A stretch of DNA of 64,000 nt from Rhodothermia bacterium (GCA_030428385.1 JAUIDY010000001.1:104476-168475), one strand, 5' to 3'. Shown: positions 45,237 through 54,722, counted from the first letter of the stretch. Notes: generated from the letters alone by a model not told the origin. Program-made: numbers and translations.

Positions 45237-45887
45237 ATGGCCAACCCCATTTTCAGCCAAGCACCAGACCGCTCCGTCGCAACCGCCCTGCAAGCAGCCC
45301 TGCAAGCACCGAGGGACCACGGAAGAATCCACTACAACCAGATCGTGCACATCATCCGCGCCGCCCATGATGGCCGCAAGATCAGCGATGTAGAGTTTCG
45401 CGATCTCAAGAAGATTCTTCGTACCCAGCCCCTGTGGGGCGCTGCCCGCCGCATGCTTGAAGGATTTTTGCAGCTCTACTATCCCTTAAAAGCCCTGCCG
45501 CCCTATCGCAGAAATGTGCTGCGCTTCGAGGATCGACCCCCCATTGGTAGCCATCAGTGTGCAGCGCTCGTTCAGCACACGATGCCTGTTGGCTTAACCT
45601 CCACGTGGCGGGAAGGGATTCGCGTGCGGGGCAACGGACACTTTATCAAGCCAGGGACGGCCATTGCCACCTTTGAGGATGGGTTTTACCCAAACCGCAA
45701 CTATGGCAACCACGTGGCCTACTACATCTCACAGACGGACAAAGGCATCCGGGTGATGGATCAATGGCTGGGAAAGAAACGGATTTCCTCGCGCACCCTG
45801 GCGTTCCGCGGCAAACGGGCAGATGGTACCTACCCGGATCCCAGCAACAATGGTGACGCCTTTTCGGTGATTATGCACAAAGCATAA
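45237..45887 (+). CDS. BPSL0067-family protein (NlpC/P60-like, possible effector)
   Basis: A 216-residue protein from the ATG at 45237, which follows a purine-rich ACGAGGACCGACC. An N-terminal helical part (residues about 1-95) precedes the BPSL0067 domain: GSHQCAALVQHTMP with the candidate catalytic Cys, GTAIATFEDGFYPNRNYGNHVAYY with the His, then DQWLGKKRISSRTLAF. Members are small peptidoglycan-amidase-like proteins, some proposed as type VI secretion effectors. Its N-terminal extension is unlike most, and no immunity gene is obvious next to it. It ends in the TAA where a MITE-like element sits. Confidence 0.75.
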   Translation: MANPIFSQAPDRSVATALQAALQAPRDHGRIHYNQIVHIIRAAHDGRKISDVEFRDLKKILRTQPLWGAARRMLEGFLQLYYPLKALPPYRRNVLRFEDRPPIGSHQCAALVQHTMPVGLTSTWREGIRVRGNGHFIKPGTAIATFEDGFYPNRNYGNHVAYYISQTDKGIRVMDQWLGKKRISSRTLAFRGKRADGTYPDPSNNGDAFSVIMHKA

Positions 45888-46070
45888 AAAACTGACTGGT
45901 ACGGGGGTTGGTCGGCGAGCCGAGGCGATTTTCGAGACCAGCGTCGTCCGATTTCGAGGCTCGTAGCAGCGCTACGGGCCGAAAAACCGAAGGCGGAGCC
46001 GCAGGGCATCGGGCGGCGGTGGGCCGAAAAGCGACCGGCACAGCCCCAATTCGACGTACCAGACCGTTTC
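45888..46070. repeat. MITE-like element, copy A
   Basis: 183 bases bounded by imperfect inverted repeats, AAAACTGACTGGTACG at the left and the complement of GAAACGGTCTGGTACG at the right. It is flanked by TAA on both sides (45885-45887 and 46071-46073), so it looks like a 3-bp target duplication. The left TAA is the stop codon of the BPSL0067-type gene. It is about 96% identical, without indels, to copy B at 58200-58382 (7 differences over 187 aligned bases by hand). Its GC-rich interior includes the palindrome CGTAGCAGCGCTACG. Confidence 0.85.
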
Positions 46071-46091
46071 TAAGAGCCGCGCACGCGTTAT

Positions 46092-46985
46092 TTATCCCGT
46101 CGGCAGGATCCGGTCCATGCGTTCCGCGATGTCGCGAAGGCGGGCGGTGTCTCCGCCCCGTATCTCGGCGGTGGCCCAGCCTGTAAACCCAATGGCTTCG
46201 AGCGCGGCGTTGACGGCGGGCCAGTCGCAGTCGCCCTCGCCGAGCGGGACGTTGAATCCCTGCCACAGCCCTTCGTCGTTGCGTTTCTGGCGGCTGAATT
46301 CTTTGATGTCGAGCTTCAGGATGCGGTGCTCCAACACCCGAATCCACTGCTCCGGCCAGCCATAGTTGACGATGTTGCCGACATCAAAATACGCCCCGAT
46401 CCATTCGCTCTCGAATGCATCAATGTAGCGGACGAATTCGAGGGGGCTGAGGAGGAAATGATTCCACACGTTTTCGAGCGCGATTTTAACACCCAGATCC
46501 TGCGCCAGCGACAGCACTTTCCTGATTTCTTCCTGCGAACGCTCGTAGGCGTCATCGTATGAAGTCTCTTTGTTGACCACCGCCGGGACCAGCAGCACTG
46601 TGGTGGCACCATAGGCATGGGCGTCGTGCAGCGCCGTCCGCAACCCGGCAAGCCCTTCGGCCCGCACGGCGGGGTCGGCATCGGAGAGCGGCTTCTGCCA
46701 GTGCACCGAGTCGACAACGCCGTGGATGGGCAGGCCCGATGCGTCTCGCGCGGCGATCACTTCTTCGTTGTCCAAGTCGTTGGGGCTGTCAAGTTCCACC
46801 CCATCGAAGCCAAGCGACTGCAGCAGCTTAAACTTGTCCAAAACCGACAACTCCTCCTCGATCATCCCAAACTTAACCGCCTTTTTGAATCGTCCGGTCG
46901 GTGCCTTCATGACCACGTCAGAAGCCGTAAGCGAAAGTCCGACCAGTCCTGCACCCGTAGTCTTGAGAAAATCTCTACGCCGCAT
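46092..46985 (-). CDS. Tat-type sugar phosphate isomerase/epimerase (TIM barrel)
   Basis: A 297-residue protein with a Tat motif (RRRDFLK) and hydrophobic segment, so it acts outside the cytoplasm. The mature part is an AP-endonuclease-2-like TIM barrel (PF01261): SLGFDGVELDSP, a central ALENVWNHFL metal-type Glu, GAYFDVGNIVNYGWPEQWI and a C-terminal FTGWATAEI. These residues fit a divalent-metal site. The family includes hydroxypyruvate and xylose isomerases; the exact sugar is unknown. It lies downstream of the Gfo/Idh/MocA gene (45-base gap) and probably shares its transcript. Confidence 0.87.
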   Translation of the reverse strand: MRRRDFLKTTGAGLVGLSLTASDVVMKAPTGRFKKAVKFGMIEEELSVLDKFKLLQSLGFDGVELDSPNDLDNEEVIAARDASGLPIHGVVDSVHWQKPLSDADPAVRAEGLAGLRTALHDAHAYGATTVLLVPAVVNKETSYDDAYERSQEEIRKVLSLAQDLGVKIALENVWNHFLLSPLEFVRYIDAFESEWIGAYFDVGNIVNYGWPEQWIRVLEHRILKLDIKEFSRQKRNDEGLWQGFNVPLGEGDCDWPAVNAALEAIGFTGWATAEIRGGDTARLRDIAERMDRILPTG

Positions 46986-47030
46986 GTGAAATACCGAGTC
47001 GATGAAAGTTGATGAAGGAGTACCCGGTTC

Positions 47031-48389
47031 TCACCGCGACACCGAGAAAGGAGATGTGCTCCACGGCGTCCGATCAAGCACCGTTTTTCCGGGCTGGGCG
47101 ACCCCAAACGACGGCACTTCGCCAAAGGCATACGAGGAAGGCGTGAGGTTTTGCGCCGACGCCATCACTTGCTCCCATGTGATCTCCTGGCCCGTGTAGG
47201 CGCTCTCCCGTCCCATGATGCCGATCAAGGTACTTTCGGCGATCTGGCGGGCTTCGTTGATGGGAGTGCCTGCGCGGATGGCGGCAATCAGGTCGGAGTG
47301 CTCCTGCACGTAGGCGTTGTTGCCCGGTTCGGGGCTTTCGAAAAGCACCGTGCCATCGTGGGCACGCAGGATGGAATACCTCGGGTGTAACTCGGCCACG
47401 CCCTCGCTGCCGATGACGCGGTTGGTGACGCGCACCTGGCAGTTGTCCATCTGGCGGCATTTGGCCTCGGCCCGCACGCCGCCTTCGTATTCATACTCCA
47501 CGCTGAAATGATCGTAGATGTGCCCATATGAGGGATCCACCCGCACCAGCCGCCCGCCCATCGCCAAGGCCTTTTGCGGCGGCTCCTGAAACACCCAATG
47601 CATCACGTCGAGGTTGTGGACGAACTGTTCGACGATGTGGTCGCCGGAGAGCCAGGTGAAGTAATACCAGTTGCGGCACTGCCATTCCATGTCCGACATG
47701 CCCGGTTGGCGCGGGCGCAGCCAGATCGAACCGGTCATGTAATAATGCTCGGCCCCCACGACACGGCCAATGGTGCCGTCATGGATATGCTGGATCGCCT
47801 CCATAAAGCTGGGCTGCCGCCGGTACAGCGTGCCCGCCACGATGGAGAGTCCGCTTTCTTCTGCCAGCGCCCCCGTTTCGAGGATCGACCGTACCCCGGT
47901 GGGATCGACGGCGACGGGTTTTTCGGCAAAGACGTGCTTCCCCGCTTCCACCGCCGCACGCAAGTGCAGGGGCCGAAACCCCGGCGGCGTGGCGAGGATG
48001 ACCATATCGATGTCGCTTTCGAGCACGCGCAGGTAGCCGTCGAAGCCTGTGAAAGCGCTGGAATCAGTCACCCGAAACGCCTCAGCGGAAATCTCCTGTG
48101 CCAGCGCCGCCCGCGAGCGGTCCAGCCGGTCCTCAAACAGGTCGGCCATCGCCACCACTTCTACCCCTGCAGACGAGACGACGGCATCACGTGCTGCGCC
48201 GGTTCCGCGCCCGCCACAGCCCACCAGCCCCACCCGAAGGACATCGGAGCCCGCGGCATAGGCAAAGTTGCCCGACGCCATCAACCCCGCCGTAGCCACC
48301 GCCGATGTTTTAAGAAACGCCCGGCGCGAGACCTCGGGGACAGGCGAAATAGCGGAATCAGCAGGTACTTTTGGAGGAGTGCTGGACAT
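47031..48389 (-). CDS. Tat-type Gfo/Idh/MocA oxidoreductase
   Basis: A 452-residue protein with a Tat-like signal (SRRAFLKTSAVATAGLM). The N-terminal Rossmann domain has VGLVGCGGRGTGAARDAV and a late VATPPGFRPLHLRAAVEAGKHVFAEKPVAVDP. This EKP motif is the catalytic Lys segment of the family, followed by the C-terminal beta sheet. It oxidises or reduces a sugar with NAD(P). Its place next to two TIM-barrel isomerases and a cytochrome fusion suggests a periplasmic sugar pathway of the kind common in Planctomycetes and Rhodothermales. Confidence 0.92.
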   Translation of the reverse strand: MSSTPPKVPADSAISPVPEVSRRAFLKTSAVATAGLMASGNFAYAAGSDVLRVGLVGCGGRGTGAARDAVVSSAGVEVVAMADLFEDRLDRSRAALAQEISAEAFRVTDSSAFTGFDGYLRVLESDIDMVILATPPGFRPLHLRAAVEAGKHVFAEKPVAVDPTGVRSILETGALAEESGLSIVAGTLYRRQPSFMEAIQHIHDGTIGRVVGAEHYYMTGSIWLRPRQPGMSDMEWQCRNWYYFTWLSGDHIVEQFVHNLDVMHWVFQEPPQKALAMGGRLVRVDPSYGHIYDHFSVEYEYEGGVRAEAKCRQMDNCQVRVTNRVIGSEGVAELHPRYSILRAHDGTVLFESPEPGNNAYVQEHSDLIAAIRAGTPINEARQIAESTLIGIMGRESAYTGQEITWEQVMASAQNLTPSSYAFGEVPSFGVAQPGKTVLDRTPWSTSPFSVSR

Positions 48390-48542
48390 GACAAGCTCAG
48401 GTATCGCGAAAAAGAGACGAGCGGGGGCGCTTCAATATAAGTAGGAGTCGCTCTTTCTCACCCATCGTCATCCTTTCTAGCCAGTAAAAACGTGTCTTTC
48501 CTTGCGGAAAACCTGTCGACCGGAGCCGTGCCGCGCTGCCCC

Positions 48543-51500
48543 TTACTCCGGTTCCTCTTCCATCGGATGTTGTTCCAGCAATTCTTCGGCGGTATAGAAT
48601 CCGGTCTTCCCTTCGATGGCGGCCCGCACTTGCTGAACGGTGGCGGGTGAAATGGCGGAGGCCTCGTTCCCAAAAGCATTGCGCACATACGTCAGCACGG
48701 CGGCGACTTCTTCATCGTTGAGCATTCCCTCAAACGGCGTCATGGGCACCTGTCCGCCGTACTGTTTTCCGAGTACCTCCATGGGGCCGTACAGCCCTTT
48801 CAGGGTGATTTTGATCAGCCGTTCTTCGCTCCCCAGCACCCATTGTGTACCCGCAAGCGGAGGAAACTGGGAAGCCGACAACCCTTCACCGCCGAGTTGA
48901 TGGCACGTGCCACAGAAACCCTCGCGGCTGTAGATCTCTTTGCCTTGTAGAAATAGCGTGCGTTCTTCCCCCTCCAGCTTCGTCAGGGTCTCCTGCTCCA
49001 GGTGTTCGGTTAATTCGCGGCCTAGCAGGTGGGCCCGGGCCGTCTCATAGGCGTCCACCATCCATCGGTCGAGCGGTTGCTCGGCGGCTTCGTCCAGCAC
49101 GGCGAGTCCGGCGTCTGCCTCCAGCCAGGAGGCCGCGACGATGGCTTCGAGGCGGACCCGTCCGTGGACGTCCTGGGCGGCCTGCCGCAGCAGCGCCGCC
49201 TGGTCTTCGATCTGATGCCCGGCGTAGCGCAGCACCTGCACCGCCGCCGCCCGTGCCCGGTGATCCTGGGCGCCAAGCATGCGCCGCAGCAGCGCCTCGT
49301 CGATGTGGTTCAGCCCCCAGGTCACCCACAGCGCCTCCAGCAAGTGATGCTCGTACCGGGGGTCCTGTTCATCGAGACCCGCCACCCAGGCTTGCAGCCG
49401 GGGCAAGACGTCTGCCGCGTCTCGGCCCCGAAGCTCCCGCCGGGTGCGGTAGCGGGTGCGGAATTCAGGCAGCATGAGGTTATCGAGCAGCGTCTCGATG
49501 GACGCCCCCGCCACCGAAGCTGGCGTCACCAGCGGTCGTCGCGGGTAGGTGATCCGAAAGATGCGCCCATGTACATGATCGCGGAGCGGATCGCGGGCGT
49601 TATGCTGCATGTGCCCGATGAGCACATTGTGCCAGTCCACCAGGTAAAGCGACCCATCGGGCGCAAACTCCATGTCTACAGGACGGAAGTTGGGGTCGGT
49701 GCTCTGCACCAGATCCTGCCGGTGAAACGTCCGATAGCCGGTGCTGTCCTCAACCATCGCATGTTGCTTGGTGCCCAAAAACCCGATGGTGTTGTTGATG
49801 AGCAGGTCACCCTGCACCTCATCGGGAAAATGGCGACTCGACACAAACTCAAGCCCCGACGTGGGTCGGACGCGGTGTGCCTCTTCAATCAGTTCGAAGG
49901 ACTTGGCCGTCGACACCCCATACCGCGGCTTCACCGTTCCGGGCAGCATCCAGCGCACACTGGGGTTCGACGTCTCGGCAAAAAACGACTGCCCCCAGTC
50001 GTCAAAGGCGATGCCCCAGGGGTTGGGAATGGCAAGTTGGGCGGTGCGCTCAAGGTGATGCCGCCGCGAATCGTAGCGGTAAAACCCGCCATTTGTGGCC
50101 CGCACGGGGCCATAGGAGGTCTCTACATTGGTGTGCAGAAAAACCCCTTCGCCCATATAGATGGCCCCGGAGGGGTCGGCGGCATAAGCGCTGTGGGCGT
50201 GGTGGGTGTCATGATCATCGAAACCGCTCAGCACAATCTCTCTTGTATCGGCCCGGTCATCTCCGTCAGTGTCGGTCAGCAAGACGAGGTGTGTCCCCTG
50301 CGAGACGTAGACCCCTTCCGGGGCAAGCTCAAACCCCACCGGCAGATGCAGGCTGTCCGCGAACGTTGTCAGTTGGTCCGCCCGGCCATCCGCATCGGTG
50401 TCTTCCAGGATGATCAGCTTGTCGTTGGGCTTTCCGTCGCCGGGTTTCCAGTGGGGATAACTCGGCAGGGTGGCCACCCAGAGCCGGCCTTGGTTATCGA
50501 AGGAAAGCTGAGCGGGGTTGGCCAGCTCTTCGAACATCTGTTCCGACGCAAAAAGGGTTATCTGATAGCCCGGTGCCGTTGTCATCGTCTCCAGCACCTC
50601 TTCGCCATAGCGGTATCGCTGTTCCTCCTGCTGCGCATCGGGTTGGTAGTTGGTCTCCACCGGCGGCAACGAAACGGTCTGCACATCCGCCGCCGCGAGG
50701 TCCATGCGCTCGCCTTGCCCCGCTTGCCAGATCGCGGTGTCGCGGATAGCGGTCATCTCGCGGATCTTGGCAATCTCGTGCGGATAGTTGTCCGGCCCAA
50801 ACGGTTCATACCGGCGCCCGAAGACGTGCACCCCGTTCGGGATTTTATAATCGTTGTGCCACATCCAGTTTTTTTCCAGCACGGCGGCCCGCACCAGCGC
50901 CCGGTGCGCTTCGGTCTGGGACCGAGACGCCCCGAAGAGTTCGTCGATGAGCCGGGGCGCGAGGCGGGCATAGCCCTCGTCCGTGAGTTGTATTCCATCG
51001 ATGGTGAACGGCGCGGCCTGCTCGGCGAACCACGCCGCTGTTGGGGCAAACAGGTCCACAAAAAGCACGTCGTGCCGGGCTGCTACCTCGCGCATCGCTT
51101 CCGTATAAAGGGCAAGGTTGGCGTTCTCTTGCGTGCCACCCGGAAGGTTGCCTGCGTCGGAGCGGTCTTCAAAGGCGATGGGCGATACCAGCGCGAGTTG
51201 CGGAGCGGCTTCGCCGTTGTAGCGCTGACGAAGGGTGTGCTGTATAAAAGCGTCGAGTTCGGCCTTGTAGGTATCCAGCCCCTGCTCTCCGCGAAACGAC
51301 TCATTAAACCCGAAAAAGGCAATCACGACGTCCGCCCCGAGCTGCGTGAGCCACGCGTCCGGGCTCTCGAAGGTGCCTTCACTTCCCGAGTTGCGGGCGA
51401 GTTCTTCATAGAAGGCATCGGCACCCGGAAAGGCCCAGGGCGAAGGGCGGCCCGCATGGGGCCTGAAGCCGGGCGTGTCTCCTGCATCACACAGGTTGCG

Positions 51501-51719
51501 CACCGTCAGCTGATGGTTGGGATACCGCAGGTACAGTTCCGTCTCTGCGTGGCCGTTCGCCATCATTCGGGCGCACAGGTTATTGCCAATCAGGGCAACG
51601 GTTGCGCCCTCGTCTACGTGCATCGAACCGGAGCGGGTGGCCAAGAGATACCATATGCCCGCAATAATGCCTCCCGCAACAAGCAGGGCAAGGAGAAAAG
51701 AACGCTGGGATTTCCTCAT
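48543..51719 (-). CDS. Large SGNH hydrolase-propeller-HEAT-cytochrome c fusion (membrane-bound dehydrogenase type)
   Basis: A 1058-residue exported protein anchored by an N-terminal helix. In order it has an SGNH hydrolase domain (residues about 35-260, block V DGIQLTDEGY), a six-bladed beta-propeller like the heme-binding membrane-bound dehydrogenases (residues about 370-740: FDNQGRLWVATLPSYP, ILEDTDADGRAD, GLEFVSSRHFPD, VDWHNVLIGHMQHN), HEAT-like helices (residues about 750-900), and cytochrome c with FCGTCHQLG (CxxCH 936-940). A Met ligand lies about 55 residues on. Likely oxidises a sugar and passes electrons to heme. Long, single-frame and intact. Confidence 0.9.
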   Translation of the reverse strand: MRKSQRSFLLALLVAGGIIAGIWYLLATRSGSMHVDEGATVALIGNNLCARMMANGHAETELYLRYPNHQLTVRNLCDAGDTPGFRPHAGRPSPWAFPGADAFYEELARNSGSEGTFESPDAWLTQLGADVVIAFFGFNESFRGEQGLDTYKAELDAFIQHTLRQRYNGEAAPQLALVSPIAFEDRSDAGNLPGGTQENANLALYTEAMREVAARHDVLFVDLFAPTAAWFAEQAAPFTIDGIQLTDEGYARLAPRLIDELFGASRSQTEAHRALVRAAVLEKNWMWHNDYKIPNGVHVFGRRYEPFGPDNYPHEIAKIREMTAIRDTAIWQAGQGERMDLAAADVQTVSLPPVETNYQPDAQQEEQRYRYGEEVLETMTTAPGYQITLFASEQMFEELANPAQLSFDNQGRLWVATLPSYPHWKPGDGKPNDKLIILEDTDADGRADQLTTFADSLHLPVGFELAPEGVYVSQGTHLVLLTDTDGDDRADTREIVLSGFDDHDTHHAHSAYAADPSGAIYMGEGVFLHTNVETSYGPVRATNGGFYRYDSRRHHLERTAQLAIPNPWGIAFDDWGQSFFAETSNPSVRWMLPGTVKPRYGVSTAKSFELIEEAHRVRPTSGLEFVSSRHFPDEVQGDLLINNTIGFLGTKQHAMVEDSTGYRTFHRQDLVQSTDPNFRPVDMEFAPDGSLYLVDWHNVLIGHMQHNARDPLRDHVHGRIFRITYPRRPLVTPASVAGASIETLLDNLMLPEFRTRYRTRRELRGRDAADVLPRLQAWVAGLDEQDPRYEHHLLEALWVTWGLNHIDEALLRRMLGAQDHRARAAAVQVLRYAGHQIEDQAALLRQAAQDVHGRVRLEAIVAASWLEADAGLAVLDEAAEQPLDRWMVDAYETARAHLLGRELTEHLEQETLTKLEGEERTLFLQGKEIYSREGFCGTCHQLGGEGLSASQFPPLAGTQWVLGSEERLIKITLKGLYGPMEVLGKQYGGQVPMTPFEGMLNDEEVAAVLTYVRNAFGNEASAISPATVQQVRAAIEGKTGFYTAEELLEQHPMEEEPE

Positions 51720-51783
51720 AGAATCATTCAGGCCTCGGCAGGCGCACCTTTACAGCAGGCAGACCTGAAAAAGAAATGTCGGC

Positions 51784-52656
51784 TCACACGATACACAGTT
51801 CCACGGCTTCAGCAAGCGAAGTCATGGGATCGCGGGTGGGGATAAACTCATGGGCCATGTAGCCGGTGAAGCCCGTGTCGGCGATGGCGGCGCAGATGGC
51901 GGGATAATACAACTCTTGTGTCGTGTCCAGTTCATTGCGTCCCGGCACCCCACCCGTGTGGTAATGCCCGATCCATTCCTGGTTGTCGCGGATGGTACGG
52001 ATGACATCACCTTCCATGATCTGCATGTGGTAGATGTCGTAGAGCAACTTGATATGCGGCGAATCGACGGCGCGCATGATCTCTGCGCCGAAGTTGGTGT
52101 GATCACCGTGGTAGTCGCCATGATCCACCTTGCTGTTGAGCACTTCGAGGCACACCGTCACGCCGAGTTCTTCCGCCACCGGCTTAATGCGCTGGAGTCC
52201 CACGACGCAGTTCGCCGCCCCTTCTGCATCGCTGATGCCGTGCCGGTTGCCAAAAAACGCGATGACGTTGGGAATGCCCATCTCGGCAGCCTTGGGAATC
52301 ATGCGTTCGAGGGCGCGGATGATCTGGTCGTGGTTGGTTTTGTCGTTCAGCCCATTCGGAATGGTGATTTCATCGGGTGCCCAGCCCATTGAGCACGTCA
52401 GCCCGTATTCCTGTGCAATGGCCCATTCGTCTTCGCCGAGCAAATCCACCGCCGTCAACCCGATATCGGCCACGCCTTGGAAGAAGTCGCGCAGCGGGAT
52501 GCTGTTGTAACACCACCGGCACACCGACTGCTTGAGGCGGCCTTCGGCGGGCGTTTGGGAAGGTGTAGCAGCCAGGGCCTCGTTGCCGAGAACCAGCGAG
52601 GCCAGCCCCGCTGTGCCAGCCTGCTTGATGAGTTGACGCCGGGAGATCGGGTTCAT
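51784..52656 (-). CDS. Tat-type hydroxypyruvate-isomerase-like TIM barrel
   Basis: A 290-residue protein from the ATG at 52656 with a Tat motif (SRRQLIKQ) and a cleavable signal. The AP-endonuclease-2-like barrel has the sequence DIGLTAVDLLGEDEW, MGIPNVIAFFGNRHG, GVTVCLEVLNSKVDHGDYHGDHT and YDIYHMQIMEGDVI, which is close to hydroxypyruvate isomerase (Hyi-like). The Glu, His and Asp residues fit the metal site. It starts the leftward run 51784-46092, which includes the cytochrome fusion, the Gfo/Idh/MocA and the second isomerase. Confidence 0.88.
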   Translation of the reverse strand: MNPISRRQLIKQAGTAGLASLVLGNEALAATPSQTPAEGRLKQSVCRWCYNSIPLRDFFQGVADIGLTAVDLLGEDEWAIAQEYGLTCSMGWAPDEITIPNGLNDKTNHDQIIRALERMIPKAAEMGIPNVIAFFGNRHGISDAEGAANCVVGLQRIKPVAEELGVTVCLEVLNSKVDHGDYHGDHTNFGAEIMRAVDSPHIKLLYDIYHMQIMEGDVIRTIRDNQEWIGHYHTGGVPGRNELDTTQELYYPAICAAIADTGFTGYMAHEFIPTRDPMTSLAEAVELCIV

Positions 52657-52903
52657 AATCACACGGTTTACCAGAAGGGCAGAAAACAAGACAGAGGGGT
52701 GCGTTGCAAAGTAGGAGGCAGCAACAACTAGGGCAAGTACTTGTTGGGCCTGCCGCTGGCGCACAATTTTACTGACGGCACCATCTGTACAAAAGCCAGC
52801 GGATTTCGTACGTTCGGTTCCTGCTCCTTTTGTGGTTGTGCCCTTCTTGCTGTCCGCGCGCCCCTGAATTTCGTACCCGCATTATTCATACTCTACCACC
52901 GCC

Positions 52904-53347
52904 ATGACCCAACGCGTGTCCCTCACCTGCTCCCTCTTGTTCGCCCTCGCCCTCCTGCTCCCCCACACCTCCCAGGCCCAGGTTTATGCCGACCAGGTGT
53001 GGCAGCAGTTGCAAGGCCACTATACCGTGATCTCCAACCAAGGCAACTACGGCCTGCAAAACACCATCATGGGAAGAATCAACGACGATGGCAGCGACTC
53101 GTGGACCTTCCCCTTTGAAAGCGGCAACAGCTACATCATCACCGCGGCCTGCGACAACGACTGCTCTGACATTGATGTGAGCGTAAACGATTCGTCGGGC
53201 AACGTGGTGGCGCAAGACACCGAAAACGACGATACGCCCGTCGTCAGCTTCTCACCCAAGTCGTCCGGGCGCTACACCGTAGAGGTGAAGATGTACGAAT
53301 GCTCCAGCAACCCGTGCTACTTCGGGTTCAGCATCTACGCCCAGTAA
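52904..53347 (+). CDS. Small secreted PPC-like beta protein
   Basis: A 147-residue protein with a signal peptide (ending SQAQ), then a beta-sandwich with YIITAACDNDCSDIDVSVNDSSG and GRYTVEVKMYECSSNPCYFGFSIYA. This resembles pre-peptidase C-terminal (PPC) domains, which occur on secreted enzymes and adhesins. Four Cys suggest two disulfides. It stands alone, convergent with the esterase gene (16-base gap). Its ligand is unknown. A stretch of 247 bases upstream contains no gene. Confidence 0.75.
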   Translation: MTQRVSLTCSLLFALALLLPHTSQAQVYADQVWQQLQGHYTVISNQGNYGLQNTIMGRINDDGSDSWTFPFESGNSYIITAACDNDCSDIDVSVNDSSGNVVAQDTENDDTPVVSFSPKSSGRYTVEVKMYECSSNPCYFGFSIYAQ

Positions 53348-53362
53348 GGCTCCTTTGGGGAT

Positions 53363-54676
53363 TTATTGCCCGTTCGCAAACCCGTCGATGAGAAAATCGA
53401 GGATGCGCTGCCACTGTTCGTCGTAGGTCCAGTGGCCGGTTTCGGGGACCACCCACAAATCTTTGGGCGCATTGATGCTGTTGTACGCGGCATACATGGA
53501 TGTGGGTGGGCACACCTCGTCGTTGAAGCCCCACGAGTAGAACCCCGGCACGTCCACATAACGGGCGAAGTTGACCACGTCATAGTACCGCAGCATCTCG
53601 ATGGTTTGATCATTGCGGTTGTCAGGGAACCAGTCGGAGAGCAGCCGGGGCCAGCCGCCCGCACGGCCGTGCAAAAATCCTTCGTGGTCGCTGAAGGCCG
53701 GATGGATCGCGCCGAGGCGGGTGATGCGGTCGTCCAACGCCGCCGCAACGAGGGCCAACATGCCCCCTTGGCTGCTGCCGTAAACACCGTACCGGGTCGT
53801 GTCGGCCTGCGGCAGGCTGTGCAAGAAGTCGCCGGCCCGAATGACGCCCAGGATCACGCGGTAATAATAAAAGGCCTCGCGGTCGCCGATGCCGAACGTC
53901 CAGTAATTGGCCAGGGCCCCGCCATACAGGTGTTGGTACACCGACGGCTCCATGTTAACAGGCACGCCGTGGATGCCCATGGCGAGGTGGATCACGCCCC
54001 GCTCGGCCGCGCCGACGTTAGGCGAATAGGGCCGCACCCCCGCTCCGGGCACCTGCAAGACCAGCGGATAGGTGCCGGGGGCCGTAGGCACCGACAGCAT
54101 CCCAAAGATGCGGCTCCTACGCCGCTGGTTCTGAAATGAGATATGGAACACATCCACGGCGTCGGTGCTGAGGTCGGGCAGCCGCGTCATTTCTGGCTCC
54201 AGCGGCACCTCGCGGGCCTCAGCGATGGCGTTTTCCCAATAAGCCATAAAGTCATCGGGCAGCACCGCCACGGGCTGGATCGCCTCGGGGGAAAAACCTG
54301 CTGTGCCTACCGCTTCCAGTTCCTCTCCGGCTACATCTACCACCACCCGCAGGCGCAGGAAACCCGGCGTGTCCATCGTTCCACCCTCTACCAGGGCTGT
54401 GCCCGTTGACAAATCGAGCGTCCCTTCCCTTGTGGGCGGCATAAGCTCAGGGCCCACTTCATACCGCGCCGTCACACCTTCCACCGGCGTTCCTTCGCGC
54501 ATCACGGATACCTGAAACTGCGCCGTTTCGCCAAGGGCATAGGTCCAATCGGCAGCCTCCGGCGTGACCGTAACCTCGATGTCAGCTTCTGCCCGCTGGT
54601 GGGCATAGAGCACAGGAAGGGCGACCACGCCCAGGATCAGGCCCACGTAGGCGGTATAACGAAGCGTTCGGCTCAT
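53363..54676 (-). CDS. Acetyl-xylan-esterase/cephalosporin-C-deacetylase-like hydrolase
   Basis: A 437-residue exported protein with a hydrophobic N-terminal segment (YTAYVGLILGVVALPVLYA) and an N-terminal Ig-like domain, then an alpha/beta-hydrolase of the AXE1 family. VYGSSQGGMLALVAAALDDR carries the nucleophile Ser, LRYYDVVNFARYVDVPGFYSWGFNDEVCPPTSMYAAYN has the acid Asp, and PETGHWTYDEQ the His. It removes acetyl groups from polysaccharides or related esters. The ATG at 54676 is used; 54709 lacks signal character. A terminator lies between it and the upstream gene. Confidence 0.86.
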   Translation of the reverse strand: MSRTLRYTAYVGLILGVVALPVLYAHQRAEADIEVTVTPEAADWTYALGETAQFQVSVMREGTPVEGVTARYEVGPELMPPTREGTLDLSTGTALVEGGTMDTPGFLRLRVVVDVAGEELEAVGTAGFSPEAIQPVAVLPDDFMAYWENAIAEAREVPLEPEMTRLPDLSTDAVDVFHISFQNQRRRSRIFGMLSVPTAPGTYPLVLQVPGAGVRPYSPNVGAAERGVIHLAMGIHGVPVNMEPSVYQHLYGGALANYWTFGIGDREAFYYYRVILGVIRAGDFLHSLPQADTTRYGVYGSSQGGMLALVAAALDDRITRLGAIHPAFSDHEGFLHGRAGGWPRLLSDWFPDNRNDQTIEMLRYYDVVNFARYVDVPGFYSWGFNDEVCPPTSMYAAYNSINAPKDLWVVPETGHWTYDEQWQRILDFLIDGFANGQ

Positions 54677-54691
54677 AAACAGGGTACACAA

Positions 54692-54722
54692 AAGGGCTCC
54701 GCCAACCACCGGCGAAGCCCTT
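54692..54722 (-). terminator. Terminator between the thioredoxin-like and esterase genes
   Basis: AAGGGCTCCGCC (54692-54703) pairs with GGCGAAGCCCTT (54711-54722), 11 of 12 positions, around a 7-base loop. On the minus strand it is followed by TTTTGTG, so it ends the transcript of the 54746 gene. Confidence 0.7.

Noticed and set aside
45908..46186. A small open frame present in both MITE-like copies (also 58220-58666)
   Set aside because: It exists only because the repeat is shared; between-copy differences mostly change amino acids and the frame runs on into unrelated flanks.
49029..51845. A 938-aa open frame antisense to the cytochrome fusion
   Set aside because: It lies wholly over a well-supported gene on the other strand and shows no recognisable domains, so it is a GC-driven shadow.
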